The notes: generated by a model not told the origin, from the letters alone. Positions 16,951 through 26,548 are shown, counted from the stretch's first letter. The stretch: DNA of 64,000 nucleotides from Geminicoccus harenae (GCF_019800005.1 NZ_JABGCL010000013.1:60960-124959), one strand, 5' to 3'. Made by a program: numbers and translations.

Positions 16951-19791
16951 ATGACCCTCATCAAGGAGCAGGATCTCGGCACCCCCGCCGTCGTCAGCGA
17001 CGTATCGGTGACCCTGGAGATCGACGGCCACCCGGTCACGGTGCCGGCCGGCACCACGGTGATGCGCGCGGCGGCGCTCGCGGGCGTCTCGGTGCCGAAA
17101 CTGTGCGCCACCGACACGCTGGAGGAATTCGGCTCCTGCCGGCTTTGCTTGGTCGAGATCGAGGGCCGCCGCGGCACGCCCGCTTCCTGCACCACGCTGG
17201 TCGAGCCGGGCATGAAGGTCGTCACCCAGAACGAGCGGCTGGGCAGGCTGCGCCGCGGGGTGATGGAACTCTACATGTCCGACTTCCCCACGGACAATCT
17301 GGCGGTCCCGTCCAGCGGCGACTGCGAGATGCAGGACATGGTGGCCGCGGTCGGCCTGCGCGAGGTCCGCTACGGCTTTGCCGGCGCCAACCACCAGGAC
17401 CTGCCCAAGGACGAGAGCAACCCCTACTTCACCTTCGACCCGGCCAAGTGCATCGTCTGCTCGCGCTGCGTGCGCGCCTGCGCCGAGGTCCAGGGCACGT
17501 TCGCGCTCACCATCGAGAATCGCGGCTTCGCGTCCAAGGTGTCGGCCGGCGTGGCCGAGCCCTTCCTCGAATCCGAATGCGTGTCCTGCGGCGCCTGCGT
17601 GGATGCCTGCCCGACCTCGTCCTTGATGGACAAGGCGATCATCGACAACGGGATGCCCAACCGCAGCGTGGTGACGACCTGCGCCTATTGCGGGGTCGGC
17701 TGCTCGTTCAAGGCCGAGCTGCAGGGCAACCAGGTCCTGCGCATGCGCCCGCACAAGGACGGCAAGGCCAATCACGGCCATAGCTGCGTCAAGGGCCGCT
17801 TCGCCTGGGGCTATGTCACGCACAAGGACCGGATCACCAAGCCGATGATCCGCGCCTCGATCCACGAGCCCTGGCAGGAAGTCTCCTGGGAAACCGCGAT
17901 CAACCACGCGGCGTCCGAGTTCAAGCGCATCCAGGCCAAGTACGGGCGCGGCTCGATCGGCGGCATCACCAGCTCGCGCTGCACCAACGAGGAAACCTTC
18001 CTCGTCCAGAAGATGGTCCGCGCCGCATTCGGCAACAACAATGTCGATACCTGCGCGCGCGTCTGCCACTCGCCGACCGGCTATGGCCTGCGCACCGCGT
18101 TCGGCACGTCGGCCGGCACCCAGGACTTCGATTCGGTGATGGACGCCGACGTCATCCTGGTGATCGGCGCCAACCCGACCGACGCCCACCCGGTGTTCGG
18201 CTCACGCATGAAGAAGCGGCTGCGCCAGGGTGCCCGGCTGATCGTGATCGACCCGCGCCGGATCGACCTGGTGCGCACGCCCCATGTGGAGGCCGAGCAT
18301 CATCTCCAGCTCCTGCCCGGCACCAATGTCGCGGTCCTGAACGCGCTGGCCCATGTGATCGCGACCGAGGGCATGGTCGACGAGGCCTTCGTCGCCGAGC
18401 GCTGCGACCCTGCCGACTTCGCGGTCTGGCTGGACTTCATCAAGCGCCCGGAGAATGCGCCCGAGGCGGTCGAGGGCATGACCGGCGTGCCGGCGGCCAC
18501 GATCCGGGCGGCAGCACGCCTCTATGCCATGGGCGGCAATGCCGCGATCTATTACGGCCTGGGGGTGACCGAGCACAGCCAGGGCTCGACCGCGGTGATG
18601 GCCATGGCCAACCTCGCCATGGCCACCGGCAATCTCGGCCGGCCCGGCGTGGGCGTGAACCCGCTGCGCGGCCAGAACAACGTGCAGGGCTCCTGCGACA
18701 TGGGCTCGTTCCCGCACGAGCTCTCGGGCTACCGCCATGTCGCCGACGAGGGCGTGCGGGCGCTGTTCGACCAGGCCTGGGGGGTCACCATCGACCACGA
18801 GCCCGGCCTGCGCATCCCGAACATGCTGGACGCCGCGATCGACGGCTCGTTCAAGGGCCTCTACATCCAGGGCGAGGACATCGCCCAGAGCGACCCGAAC
18901 ATCCAGCACGTGACGGCCGGTCTGGCTGCCATGGAATGCGTGGTCATCCAGGACATCTTCCTGAATGAGACCGCCAACTACGCCCATGTCTTCCTGCCGG
19001 GCTCCTCCTTCCTGGAGAAGGACGGCACCTTCACCAATGCAGAGCGCCGCATCTCCCGCGTGCGCAAGGCAATCCCGCCCATGGCCGGCATGGCCGACTG
19101 GGAAGTCACCATGGCCCTGTCCCGGGCGCTCGGCTACCCGATGGACTATACCCATCCGTCCGAGATCATGGACGAGATCGCGGCACTCACCCCGACCTTC
19201 GCGGGCGTGAGCTTCGAGCGGCTGGACCAGCTGGGCTCGATCCAGTGGCCGTGCAACGAGAAGGCGCCCGAAGGCACGCCCACCATGCATGTCGGCGGCT
19301 TCGCCCGCGGCAGGGGCAAGTTCGTGGTCACCGCCTATGTGCCGACCGAGGAGCGCACTGGCCCGCGCTTCCCGCTCCTGCTCACCACCGGCCGCATCCT
19401 CAGCCAGTACAATGTCGGCGCCCAGACCCGTCGGACCGCCAACACGGTCTGGCATGGCGAGGACGTCTTGGAGATCCATCCGCACGATGCCGAGCAGCGC
19501 GGCATCCAGGACGGCGACGTGGTGCTGCTGGCCAGCCGGGCCGGCGAGACCACGCTCACCGCGCTGATCTCCGAGCGGATGCAGCCGGGCGTGGTCTACA
19601 CGACCTTCCACCACCCGATGAGCGGCGCCAACGTCGTCACCACCGAGAATTCCGACTGGGCGACCAACTGTCCGGAATACAAGGTCACGGCGGTCGAGGT
19701 GCGGCTCACCAACCAGCCCTCGCGCTGGCAGGAGGAGTACGAGCAGTTCCGCGAGGCGGCCCGGCAGATCGCGGCCGTGGCCGCCGAGTGA
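16951..19791 (+). CDS. fdsA: NAD-dependent formate dehydrogenase alpha (molybdenum) subunit FdsA
   Basis: A 946-residue catalytic subunit starting MTLIKEQDLGTPAVV. In order it has an N-terminal [2Fe-2S] domain (Cys52, Cys63, Cys66, Cys80), two ferredoxin-type [4Fe-4S] clusters (CIVCSRCVRAC and CVSCGACVDACP), and the [4Fe-4S] Mopterin-domain cluster (CAYCGVGCSFK with a later CVKG). The bis-MGD molybdenum domain has DTCARVCHSPTGYGL, whose Cys and His serve as Mo ligand and catalytic base. A C-terminal molydopterin dinucleotide-binding domain follows. It oxidises formate to CO2. The upstream open frame in the same phase runs through fdsB and is not coding. Confidence 0.97.
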   Translation: MTLIKEQDLGTPAVVSDVSVTLEIDGHPVTVPAGTTVMRAAALAGVSVPKLCATDTLEEFGSCRLCLVEIEGRRGTPASCTTLVEPGMKVVTQNERLGRLRRGVMELYMSDFPTDNLAVPSSGDCEMQDMVAAVGLREVRYGFAGANHQDLPKDESNPYFTFDPAKCIVCSRCVRACAEVQGTFALTIENRGFASKVSAGVAEPFLESECVSCGACVDACPTSSLMDKAIIDNGMPNRSVVTTCAYCGVGCSFKAELQGNQVLRMRPHKDGKANHGHSCVKGRFAWGYVTHKDRITKPMIRASIHEPWQEVSWETAINHAASEFKRIQAKYGRGSIGGITSSRCTNEETFLVQKMVRAAFGNNNVDTCARVCHSPTGYGLRTAFGTSAGTQDFDSVMDADVILVIGANPTDAHPVFGSRMKKRLRQGARLIVIDPRRIDLVRTPHVEAEHHLQLLPGTNVAVLNALAHVIATEGMVDEAFVAERCDPADFAVWLDFIKRPENAPEAVEGMTGVPAATIRAAARLYAMGGNAAIYYGLGVTEHSQGSTAVMAMANLAMATGNLGRPGVGVNPLRGQNNVQGSCDMGSFPHELSGYRHVADEGVRALFDQAWGVTIDHEPGLRIPNMLDAAIDGSFKGLYIQGEDIAQSDPNIQHVTAGLAAMECVVIQDIFLNETANYAHVFLPGSSFLEKDGTFTNAERRISRVRKAIPPMAGMADWEVTMALSRALGYPMDYTHPSEIMDEIAALTPTFAGVSFERLDQLGSIQWPCNEKAPEGTPTMHVGGFARGRGKFVVTAYVPTEERTGPRFPLLLTTGRILSQYNVGAQTRRTANTVWHGEDVLEIHPHDAEQRGIQDGDVVLLASRAGETTLTALISERMQPGVVYTTFHHPMSGANVVTTENSDWATNCPEYKVTAVEVRLTNQPSRWQEEYEQFREAARQIAAVAAE

Positions 19792-20627
19792 CGGCGGGGC
19801 GGCTGGCTGGCGGCAGGCAGCGCCGCGACCGGCCGCTGGCACCCGGCCGGAAGGTGCGTCGCTACGAGGGCGGACGCTTCGTCGAGCGGATCGAGACGGT
19901 GGCCGGCGAGTGCGCCACGGCAATGGTCTATAACGGCCAGGACTTCGCCGTGCTGATGACCTCGCCCGAGCATCTGGAGGACTTCGCCACCGGCTTCACG
20001 CTGGCCGAGGGCATCGTCGACCATGCGAGCGAGATCGAGGCGGTCGAGATCGAGGACGTGGTGCTGGGCGTCGAGATCCGCATCACGATCCCGGCTGCGC
20101 GGATGGCGGCCCTGGCCGATCGCCAGCGCCACGTCACCGCCGGCACGTCCTGCGGCATGTGCGGCATCCTCAGCATCGAGCGGGCGCTGCGCCCGCTGCC
20201 GACCCTGCCGCCCGCCCCGCCCATCCCTGCCCCTTCCATCGAACGGGCCCTGGCGGCCCTGCCCGCCACCCAGACGCTCAACCGCCAGAGCGGCGCGGTC
20301 CATGCCGCGGCGTTCGCCACGCGCGAGGGCCGGGTGGCGCTGGTCCGCGAGGATGTCGGCCGGCACAACGCGCTCGACAAGCTGACCGGCGCCATGGCCC
20401 GGACCGGCACCGCAGCGGAGGACGGCTTCCTCGTGCTGACCAGCCGCTGCAGCACCGAGATGGTACAGAAGGCCGCCCTCGCCGGCTTCGCGGTGGTGGT
20501 CGCGATCTCCGCACCGACCACGCTGGCGGTCGAGCTGGCCGATGCCGCCGGCCAGGCCCTGATCGGCTTTGCCCGGCAGGGCGGCTTCAACATCTACACC
20601 CACGAGCAGCGGATCAGCGCCGGATGA
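19788..20627 (+). CDS. fdhD: Formate dehydrogenase accessory sulfurtransferase FdhD
   Basis: A 279-residue FdhD/FdsC protein from the GTG at 19788, which overlaps the fdsA stop by 4 bases. The sulfur-carrying motif is GTSCGMCG with Cys122 and Cys125. EDVGRHNALDKL and LTSRCSTEMVQKAA are also diagnostic. It passes sulfur from a cysteine desulfurase to the Mo-bis-MGD cofactor, which is needed for FdsA activity. Its place inside the operon matches fdsC of other species. Confidence 0.96.
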   Translation: MTAGRLAGGRQRRDRPLAPGRKVRRYEGGRFVERIETVAGECATAMVYNGQDFAVLMTSPEHLEDFATGFTLAEGIVDHASEIEAVEIEDVVLGVEIRITIPAARMAALADRQRHVTAGTSCGMCGILSIERALRPLPTLPPAPPIPAPSIERALAALPATQTLNRQSGAVHAAAFATREGRVALVREDVGRHNALDKLTGAMARTGTAAEDGFLVLTSRCSTEMVQKAALAGFAVVVAISAPTTLAVELADAAGQALIGFARQGGFNIYTHEQRISAG

Positions 20628-20848
20628 ACGTCAGGCACCTCGCCAACATGGCCAACCAGATCGCCACCTTCTTCGCCACCCAGCCGGGTGACGCCGCAGA
20701 GGCCACCGCCCAGCATATCCGCCAGTTCTGGGACCCGCGAATGCGCACCGCGATCAGCAAGCATGCGGAAGCCGGCGGCGAAGGGCTGGATCCGGTGGCG
20801 CTGGCAGCGGTGCGGCTGCTGGCCGAGACGAAGCAGCCGGCTGGCTGA
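20624..20848 (+). CDS. fdsD: Formate dehydrogenase delta subunit FdsD
   Basis: A 74-residue protein, MNVRHLANMANQIATFFATQ, then HIRQFWDPRMRTAI, matching the small FdsD subunit or maturation partner that closes fds operons. ATG overlaps the fdhD stop by 4 bases. It carries no cofactor motif; in relatives it is needed for a stable enzyme and may help cofactor insertion. Confidence 0.93.
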   Translation: MNVRHLANMANQIATFFATQPGDAAEATAQHIRQFWDPRMRTAISKHAEAGGEGLDPVALAAVRLLAETKQPAG

Positions 20849-20923
20849 CGGCGGCTTCGGATGGCCGGCATCGTGACGGTTCGAGGCGGGGCGGAACCGG
20901 CCGGCTGCGATTGCTTCTTCATC

Positions 20924-20992
20924 ATGGCCGGCCTCGAGCCGGCCATCCAGGAATGGTCGAGAAGACTGGATGGCCGGGTCAAGCCCGGTCAT
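20924..20992. repeat. Pair of REP-like hairpins after fdsD
   Basis: Two inverted repeats built on ATGGCCGG(C/G): 20924-20946 (9-bp perfect arms, 5-base loop) and 20970-20992 (9-bp arms with one G/T mismatch, 5-base loop). The same ATGGCCGG...CCGGCCAT unit recurs at 62647-62669, so it is a dispersed extragenic palindrome. It lies between the convergent fds operon and the MDR gene and could also act in 3'-end formation. Confidence 0.65.
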
Positions 20993-21083
20993 GATTGATA
21001 GGAGAAGACACAAGCTGTCAGGAGATGGTCGACCCCAGCAGGAAGCAGTTGCTGACCCGCCGGTTCATGCCTGGCCCGGCCTG

Positions 21084-22109
21084 TTACTCGGCCACCCGCA
21101 CCAGGAGCTTGCCGAAGTTCTTCCCCTCCAGCAGGCCCCGTAGCGCGTCGGGCGCATTCTCCAGCCCGTCTACCACGTCCTCCTTGTACCGCAGCCGCCC
21201 GTCCTTCAGCCATTGTGCGGCTTCCCCGTAGAACTGCGGACGCAGCTCTGCGAACTCGCGCTGGATGAAGCCGCGGATCAGCAGGCTGCGGCTCAAGACC
21301 TCGCGCATCACCTGCGGCAGCCGGTCAGGCCCCTGCTTCGGCCCGGCCGGATCGTTGTACTGGGCGATCAGGCCGCAGACCGGGATGCGCGCGAACTCGT
21401 TGAGCAGCGGCAGCACTGCGTCGAAGACATGGCCGCCGACATTCTCGAAATACACATCGATCCCATCCGGGCAGGCCGCCGACAGCCGCTCCGGAAAGTC
21501 GGCGGCCCGGTGGTCCACCACAGCATCGAAGCCGAGCTCGTCCTTCACGAAGGCGCATTTCTCCGGCCCGCCGGCGATCCCGACCGCCCGTGCCCCCTTG
21601 ATCCGGGCGATCTGGCCCACCACCGAGCCGACCGCACCGCTGGCGGCCGCCACCACCACGGTCTCGCCCGGCTGCGGCCGGCCGATCTGGAGCAGGCCGG
21701 ACCAGGCGGTGAAGCCCGGCATGCCGAGCACGCCCAGGGCCGTGCTGACCGGGGCCAGCTCGGGGTCGAGCTTGCGCAGGCCGGTCCCGTCCGAAAGGGC
21801 GAAGCGTTGCCAGCCGGCATGGGACAGGACGATCTCGCCTTCCCGGTAGTCGGGGTGGCGGGAGCGCCGGATGCGCGCCACCGTCCCGCCTTCCATCACC
21901 GCCCCCAGCTCCACCGGCGGCGCGTAGGACTTCCGGGCGTCCATCCGGCCGCGCATGTAGGGATCGAGCGAAAGATAGAGGACCTCCAGCAGCACCTGCC
22001 CGTCCGCCGGCTCCGGCACGGGCGCGGTCTCGATGCGGAAATGCTCCGGCCCTGGCTGCCCTTCGGGCCGCGCCGCCAGGACGATCCGCTGGTTGATGTC
22101 GTTCCGCAT
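21084..22109 (-). CDS. NADP-dependent oxidoreductase, MDR/CurA (leukotriene B4 dehydrogenase-like)
   Basis: A 341-residue zinc-free medium-chain reductase, starting MRNDINQRIVLAARPEGQP at 22109 after a GGGAGAAG ribosome site. Marks are LEVLYLSLDPYMRGRM, the nucleotide-binding VVVAAASGAVGSVVGQIARIKGARAVGIAGG, and YFENVGGHVFDAVLPLL. The family (CurA/YncB, prostaglandin reductase) reduces carbon-carbon double bonds of enones with NADPH. Single gene, substrate unknown. Confidence 0.9.
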   Translation of the reverse strand: MRNDINQRIVLAARPEGQPGPEHFRIETAPVPEPADGQVLLEVLYLSLDPYMRGRMDARKSYAPPVELGAVMEGGTVARIRRSRHPDYREGEIVLSHAGWQRFALSDGTGLRKLDPELAPVSTALGVLGMPGFTAWSGLLQIGRPQPGETVVVAAASGAVGSVVGQIARIKGARAVGIAGGPEKCAFVKDELGFDAVVDHRAADFPERLSAACPDGIDVYFENVGGHVFDAVLPLLNEFARIPVCGLIAQYNDPAGPKQGPDRLPQVMREVLSRSLLIRGFIQREFAELRPQFYGEAAQWLKDGRLRYKEDVVDGLENAPDALRGLLEGKNFGKLLVRVAE

Positions 22110-22246
22110 CGTCTTCTCCCAAACCTCGCCCGCCGGCCGGATCATCGCCCAGGGCACCCGGCCCTGACATGCTCACCGTTCGTCCCACCGGCAAGCGGCC
22201 CGAGGTATCATGCCGAGGACACAGGCCCCAGGGGAGGACAGCGCAT

Positions 22247-22444
22247 GTGGTCCCCTACGCCCGGCGATGCCGCCGAGCCTCTGGCCCAGCTCGGCTGCCC
22301 CTGTCCCGGCGCGGCTTCGTCGCGGCACTCGGCACGTCCGCAGCCATCCTCGCCCTGCCCGGTCGGGCCCTGGCCCAGGAACCGCCGGCAGCCGACACCC
22401 CCCTGCTTCGGACGCCGGTGCAGACTACTGGCTGGCGGGATTGA
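22247..22444 (+). CDS. Possible small Tat-exported peptide or leftover signal sequence
   Basis: A 65-codon frame from a GTG at 22247, 9 bases after GGGGAGG. It contains SRRGFVAALGTSAAILALPGRALA, a good twin-arginine signal peptide, followed by only about 22 residues before the stop. Either this is a very small exported protein or the 5' end of a lost gene. An ATG two bases upstream is in another frame that does not look coding. No homologue is recognised; it precedes the MFS gene by 89 bases. Confidence 0.35.
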   Translation: MVPYARRCRRASGPARLPLSRRGFVAALGTSAAILALPGRALAQEPPAADTPLLRTPVQTTGWRD

Positions 22445-22533
22445 CACGAGCGATGCCGGCTCCCTAGGTCGGCCGGCTGCGGATGACGGGCCCACGGGCC
22501 GGCCCGACCGGTCAGCCGAGCGCGGAGTGCAGC

Positions 22534-23763
22534 GTGGCCAATCCCTATCGTGCGGTCTTCGCCGCCCCCGGCACCCTGGCCTTCTCCATGGCCGGGCTGG
22601 TGGCGCGCATGCCGATGTCGATGCTGGCGATCGGCATCGTCACCATGCTGGGCCAGCTGCGCGGCGCCTACTGGCTGGCCGGCGCGGTGGCGGCGACCTT
22701 CGCGCTGTCCAGCGCGCTGATCGCCCCCCAGGTTTCCCGGCTGGTCGACCGGCTGGGGCAGGCCCGGGTGCTGCGGCCGGCCACCGGCCTGAGCGTGCTG
22801 GGCATGCTCTTGCTGCTCCTGGCGGTCCGCCTGGACCTGCCGGGCTGGACCCTGTTCCCCTGCGCGGTGCTGGCCGGCTGCATGCCGAGCATCCCGGCCA
22901 TGGTCCGGGCGCGCTGGTCCGGGCTCTACCGGGGCACGCCGATGCTCCACACCGCGTTCGCCCTGGAATCGGTGCTGGACGAGATCTGCTTCATCATCGG
23001 CCCGATCCTGTCGGTGAGCCTGAGCGTGCTGGTCTTCCCCGAGGCCGGCCCTCTGGCCGCGGCTCTCCTGCTCCTGGTCGGCACCCTGCTGCTGGCCGCC
23101 CAGCGCCGGACCGAGCCGCCGGTCCTGCCGGCGGCCGCGGGGCCACGCCGCTCGGTGATCGGCCGGCCGTCCGTCCTGATCCTGGTCGCCACCATGGTGG
23201 CGGTCGGCATGATCTTCGGCTCGATCGACGTCACCACCATCGCGTTCGCCGGCCTGCTGGGCCAGCCGGTGGCGGCGAGCTGGGCGCTGTCCATCTGCGC
23301 GGTAGGCTCGGGTTTGGCCGGGATCACCTTCGGCGCGATGCGTCCGGCCCTCCCCCCGCGCCAGCTCCTGGCAATCGCGATCGCCTTCATGCTGCTCACC
23401 GTGCTGCCCCTGCCGGTTGCCGGCAGCATCCCCGTCCTGGCGGCGATCCTGTTCGTCGTCGGCATCTCGGTCTCGCCCACCATCATCCTGACGATGAACC
23501 TGGTGGAACGGATCGTGCCGCCCTCGGAGCTCACCGAGGGCATGACCTGGGCCATGACCGGGCTCGGCATCGGTGTGGCGATCGGCTCCGCGGCGGCCGG
23601 CTGGACGGTGGATGCGCATGGCACCGCCGCCGCCTTCGCCCTGGCCGGGCTCGCCGCAGCGCTGGCCCTGCTCGTCGTGCTGTCCGGCCAGAAGCGGCTC
23701 AAGGGCAGTGACCAGGCACCGCCGCAACCGGCAGCCGGCGTGGAACTCGCCGCCTGCCGCTGA
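22534..23763 (+). CDS. MFS transporter
   Basis: A 409-residue 12-helix major facilitator protein from the GTG at 22534, six bases after GGAG. SRLVDRLGQARVLRPATGLSVLG lies in the loop 2-3 region, and ALESVLDEICFIIGPILS and NLVERIVPPSELTEGMTW in the middle and later parts. This pattern is seen in uncharacterised YfcJ/arabinose-efflux-like actinobacterial and proteobacterial transporters. Substrate is unknown. Single gene between the Tat mini-ORF and msrQ. Confidence 0.85.
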   Translation: MANPYRAVFAAPGTLAFSMAGLVARMPMSMLAIGIVTMLGQLRGAYWLAGAVAATFALSSALIAPQVSRLVDRLGQARVLRPATGLSVLGMLLLLLAVRLDLPGWTLFPCAVLAGCMPSIPAMVRARWSGLYRGTPMLHTAFALESVLDEICFIIGPILSVSLSVLVFPEAGPLAAALLLLVGTLLLAAQRRTEPPVLPAAAGPRRSVIGRPSVLILVATMVAVGMIFGSIDVTTIAFAGLLGQPVAASWALSICAVGSGLAGITFGAMRPALPPRQLLAIAIAFMLLTVLPLPVAGSIPVLAAILFVVGISVSPTIILTMNLVERIVPPSELTEGMTWAMTGLGIGVAIGSAAAGWTVDAHGTAAAFALAGLAAALALLVVLSGQKRLKGSDQAPPQPAAGVELAACR

Positions 23764-23835
23764 CGAGCGGGTCCGGCCGCTGATCCACGCATCGTGGCTT
23801 GCATCCGGACGGGGTCGAGTGCCGTATTAGGAGGC

Positions 23836-24720
23836 ATGAAAGGCAAAGCCGTCCGCAAGCTGCCCTGGCTCGACCGGTCCGGGCAGCTCTCCTTCCTGAA
23901 GCTCGCCACGCTCGTGCTGGTGACGCTGCCCGCTGCCTGGATCCTCGGCCAGCTCCTGGCCGGCACGCTGATGCCCCGGCCGCTGGAGGAGATGATCCAC
24001 CAGACCGGCAACTGGGCGGTCCGGCTCCTGGTGGCCTCGCTCTGCATCACGCCGCTGCGCGGGGTGCTGCGCTGGCCGCGGCTGATGCTGGTCCGCCGGA
24101 TGGTCGGCGTGGCGGCGCTCTGCTACGCGCTCTGCCACCTGCTGCTCTACGTGGCGGACCAGGGGTTCGACCTCCTGCGGGTCGGCAGCGAGATCGTGCT
24201 GCGCTTCTACCTCACCATCGGCTTCGTCGCCCTGCTCGGCCTGGCGGCACTGGGCGCCACCTCGACCGATGCCGCCATCCGCCGGATGGGTGGCTGGTGG
24301 CGCCGGCTGCACCGTCTGGCCTACCCAATCACCGCCCTGGCACTCCTGCACTTCTTCATCCAGTCCAAGATCGACGTGACCGAGCCGGTCCTGCTCACCG
24401 GCCTGTTCCTGCTGCTGATGGGCTACCGGCTCCTGGCGCTCCGCGGCGTGCCGGGGCCGCTGCGCCTGGCCGCGCTGGCGCTCGCCGCCGCCCTGCTCTG
24501 CGCCCTGGTCGAGACCACCTGGTACGCGACGATGCGCAATGCGCCGCCGCTTCGCGTGCTGGGCGCCAACCTCCAGCTCGCCTACACGATCCGGCCCGCC
24601 TGGTGGGTGCTGCTGGCCGGGCTGTCCGCGGCGGGTGCTGCATGGTGGCGGCAGCGCCAGGACGCGCCGCCTGCCCGGTCCCGGCCGCTCGCCCGCACCG
24701 CCGGCCGCCTGGCCGGCTGA
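23836..24720 (+). CDS. msrQ: Heme-binding membrane subunit MsrQ (YedZ-like ferric reductase domain)
   Basis: A 294-residue membrane protein starting MKGKAVRKLPWLDRSG at 23836, after AGGAGG. The six-helix core has the family's NWAVRLLVASLCITPLR, MVGVAALCYALCHLLLYVADQ and RRLHRLAYPITALALLHFFIQSK, whose His residues bind b-type heme. About 90 C-terminal residues extend past the usual E. coli length and contain two more hydrophobic stretches. MsrQ feeds electrons from quinols to the periplasmic methionine sulfoxide reductase MsrP. No msrP gene is adjacent, so its partner must be elsewhere. Confidence 0.88.
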   Translation: MKGKAVRKLPWLDRSGQLSFLKLATLVLVTLPAAWILGQLLAGTLMPRPLEEMIHQTGNWAVRLLVASLCITPLRGVLRWPRLMLVRRMVGVAALCYALCHLLLYVADQGFDLLRVGSEIVLRFYLTIGFVALLGLAALGATSTDAAIRRMGGWWRRLHRLAYPITALALLHFFIQSKIDVTEPVLLTGLFLLLMGYRLLALRGVPGPLRLAALALAAALLCALVETTWYATMRNAPPLRVLGANLQLAYTIRPAWWVLLAGLSAAGAAWWRQRQDAPPARSRPLARTAGRLAG

Positions 24721-25102
24721 TCAGAACACCCGGTTCCGCCGAATTTTCACCGGATCGGGGCCCTCAGGTACGAAGACGGATTGCACATACGCGTGCGATT
24801 CGTTACAGTCTGTACATGTTCAAGGACACGGGGAGTAGAGCTGCTGATGTCGCAGCACCCCCGGCAGAGTGGTTGCAGTCGACATCATGATATTCGCTAT
24901 GTGCGCGAACTCTTCTTTCCGTTTTTGACTTATTGATCGACCAGCCTAGCGCAGGATGATCCTGCGCCATGGCTGGCGTCGTCGGCTTCATCAGGCGGCG
25001 ACGGCAATATGATAATCGGCCCGCCTGGCACTCCATGAGGATTCCCGCGCTCCGGTCCGTCCGGGCAGGTCCCGGTGCCCGCGCGGCGCGTGGAGTGCGA
25101 CA
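24721..25102. other. 382-base spacer between msrQ and algI-like gene
   Basis: No convincing gene is seen. It has lower GC than its flanks around 24890-24945 and contains the dyad GCGCAGGA-TGA-TCCTGCGC at 24949-24967, which may be an operator for the algI-like operon or a transcription stop for msrQ. There is no T-run after it. Confidence 0.5.
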
Positions 25103-26548
25103 TTGCTGTTCAACTCGCTCCCGTTCGTGTTCGGCTTCCTGCCGATCACCCTGATCCTGTTCTTCCTGGTCGGGCAGCTCGACCGGAACGGGCAGCGGCG
25201 GATCGCGGCGCGGGTCCGGCTGATCCTGGCGGCCTCCCTGTTCTTCTATGCCTGGTGGAAGCCGTTCACGCTCCTGCTGCTGGTCGTCTCGATCGCGTTC
25301 AACTGGGCCATGGGCCTGGCGATCGCCGACCGGAACCCGCGCAAGAAATGGCTGCTGGTCCTGACCGTGGCGGCCGACCTCTGCTCGATCGGCTTCTTCA
25401 AGTACGGCATGTTCGTCACCGCCAACCTGGCGCCGGTCGCGGGCGACTGGATCCGGCTGGAGAACATCCTCCTGCCGATCGGCATCTCGTTCTTCACCTT
25501 CCAGCAGATCGCCTACGTGGTCGATGTCTGGCGGGGCGACGTCCAGGCCGAGCGTGACCCCTGGCGCTTCGCCCTCTCCGTCAGCTTCTTCCCCCACCTG
25601 ATCGCCGGGCCGATCATCCACTACCGGCAGATCGGTCCGCAGTTCGATCAGTGGTCGTTCCTGCGCCCGAGTGCCGCCCAGCTCAAGCTCGGCTTCGGCA
25701 TCTTCCTGATCGGCCTGATCAAGAAGATGGGCATCGCCGACACGCTCTCCTTCTATGTCGACCCGACCTTCGCGGCGGCCGACGGCCTCATGGCGGTGGG
25801 CTTCGTCGAGAGCTGGCAGGCCGCCACCGCCTACACCTTCCAGCTTTACTTCGACTTCTCTGCCTATTCCGACATGGCGATCGGCCTGGGCCTGATGTTC
25901 GGCATCCAGATCCCGGACAATTTCAACAACCCCTACCAGTCGACCAGCATCATCGAGTTCTGGCAGCGCTGGCACATGTCCCTGTCCAGCTTCCTGCGCA
26001 ACTATCTCTACATCCCGCTGGGCGGCAACCGGCAGGGCAAGGTCCGCCGCTACGTCAACCTGATGATCACCATGCTGCTGGGCGGGCTGTGGCACGGCGC
26101 GTCCTGGAACTTCGTGATCTGGGGCGGGCTGAACGGCGTCTTCCTGATGATCGCCCATGGCTGGCGGGCCCTCACCAAGGGCTGGCAGCTCCAGCTCCAT
26201 CCCCTGGCCCCGCTCGGCCGGGTCGGCGGGCACCTGCTCACCATGCTGGCGGTGATCGTGGTGCGGGTGTTCTTCCGCGCCACCACGTTCGACGGCGCCT
26301 GGGTCATGCTGGCTGGGATGACCGATCTCTCCAGCTTCCGCGCCGAGGCGGTCGATTCCTTCCTGCTCCTGGCGCTGGGCGCCGCCTACGCGCTCTGCCT
26401 GCACGGCGCCGAGGCCAAGGATCTCGTGAAGCTCCGCTGGTTCTCCCTGCCCCTGGTGCGCTCCGCCGCCGCGGCCTGGGTGATCCTGGTCATGCACCAT
26501 CAGGAACTGTTCGATCTCGATGCAAGCTTCCTGTACTTCAACTTCTGA
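25103..26548 (+). CDS. MBOAT-family O-acyltransferase, AlgI-like
   Basis: A 481-residue polytopic membrane acyltransferase from a TTG start (MLFNSLPFVFGFLPITLIL) 7 bases after GGAG. The MBOAT core has FFKYGMFV, SFFPHLIAGPIIHYR, FDFSAYSDMAIGLGLMFGI, FWQRWHMSLSSFLRNYLYIPLGGN and GGLWHGASWNFVIWG with the catalytic His. AlgI/DltB-type proteins pass acetyl groups across the inner membrane for modification of an exported polysaccharide. The SGNH gene overlaps its end by 29 bases, forming a two-component acetylation unit. It is not alginate-specific, since no alg genes are in the window. Confidence 0.92.
   Translation: MLFNSLPFVFGFLPITLILFFLVGQLDRNGQRRIAARVRLILAASLFFYAWWKPFTLLLLVVSIAFNWAMGLAIADRNPRKKWLLVLTVAADLCSIGFFKYGMFVTANLAPVAGDWIRLENILLPIGISFFTFQQIAYVVDVWRGDVQAERDPWRFALSVSFFPHLIAGPIIHYRQIGPQFDQWSFLRPSAAQLKLGFGIFLIGLIKKMGIADTLSFYVDPTFAAADGLMAVGFVESWQAATAYTFQLYFDFSAYSDMAIGLGLMFGIQIPDNFNNPYQSTSIIEFWQRWHMSLSSFLRNYLYIPLGGNRQGKVRRYVNLMITMLLGGLWHGASWNFVIWGGLNGVFLMIAHGWRALTKGWQLQLHPLAPLGRVGGHLLTMLAVIVVRVFFRATTFDGAWVMLAGMTDLSSFRAEAVDSFLLLALGAAYALCLHGAEAKDLVKLRWFSLPLVRSAAAAWVILVMHHQELFDLDASFLYFNF

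Noticed and set aside
21213..23711. 832-codon plus-strand frame across the MDR reductase and MFS genes
   Set aside because: Low-complexity Arg/Pro/Gly translation, antisense to one real gene and out of phase with another; a high-GC shadow frame.
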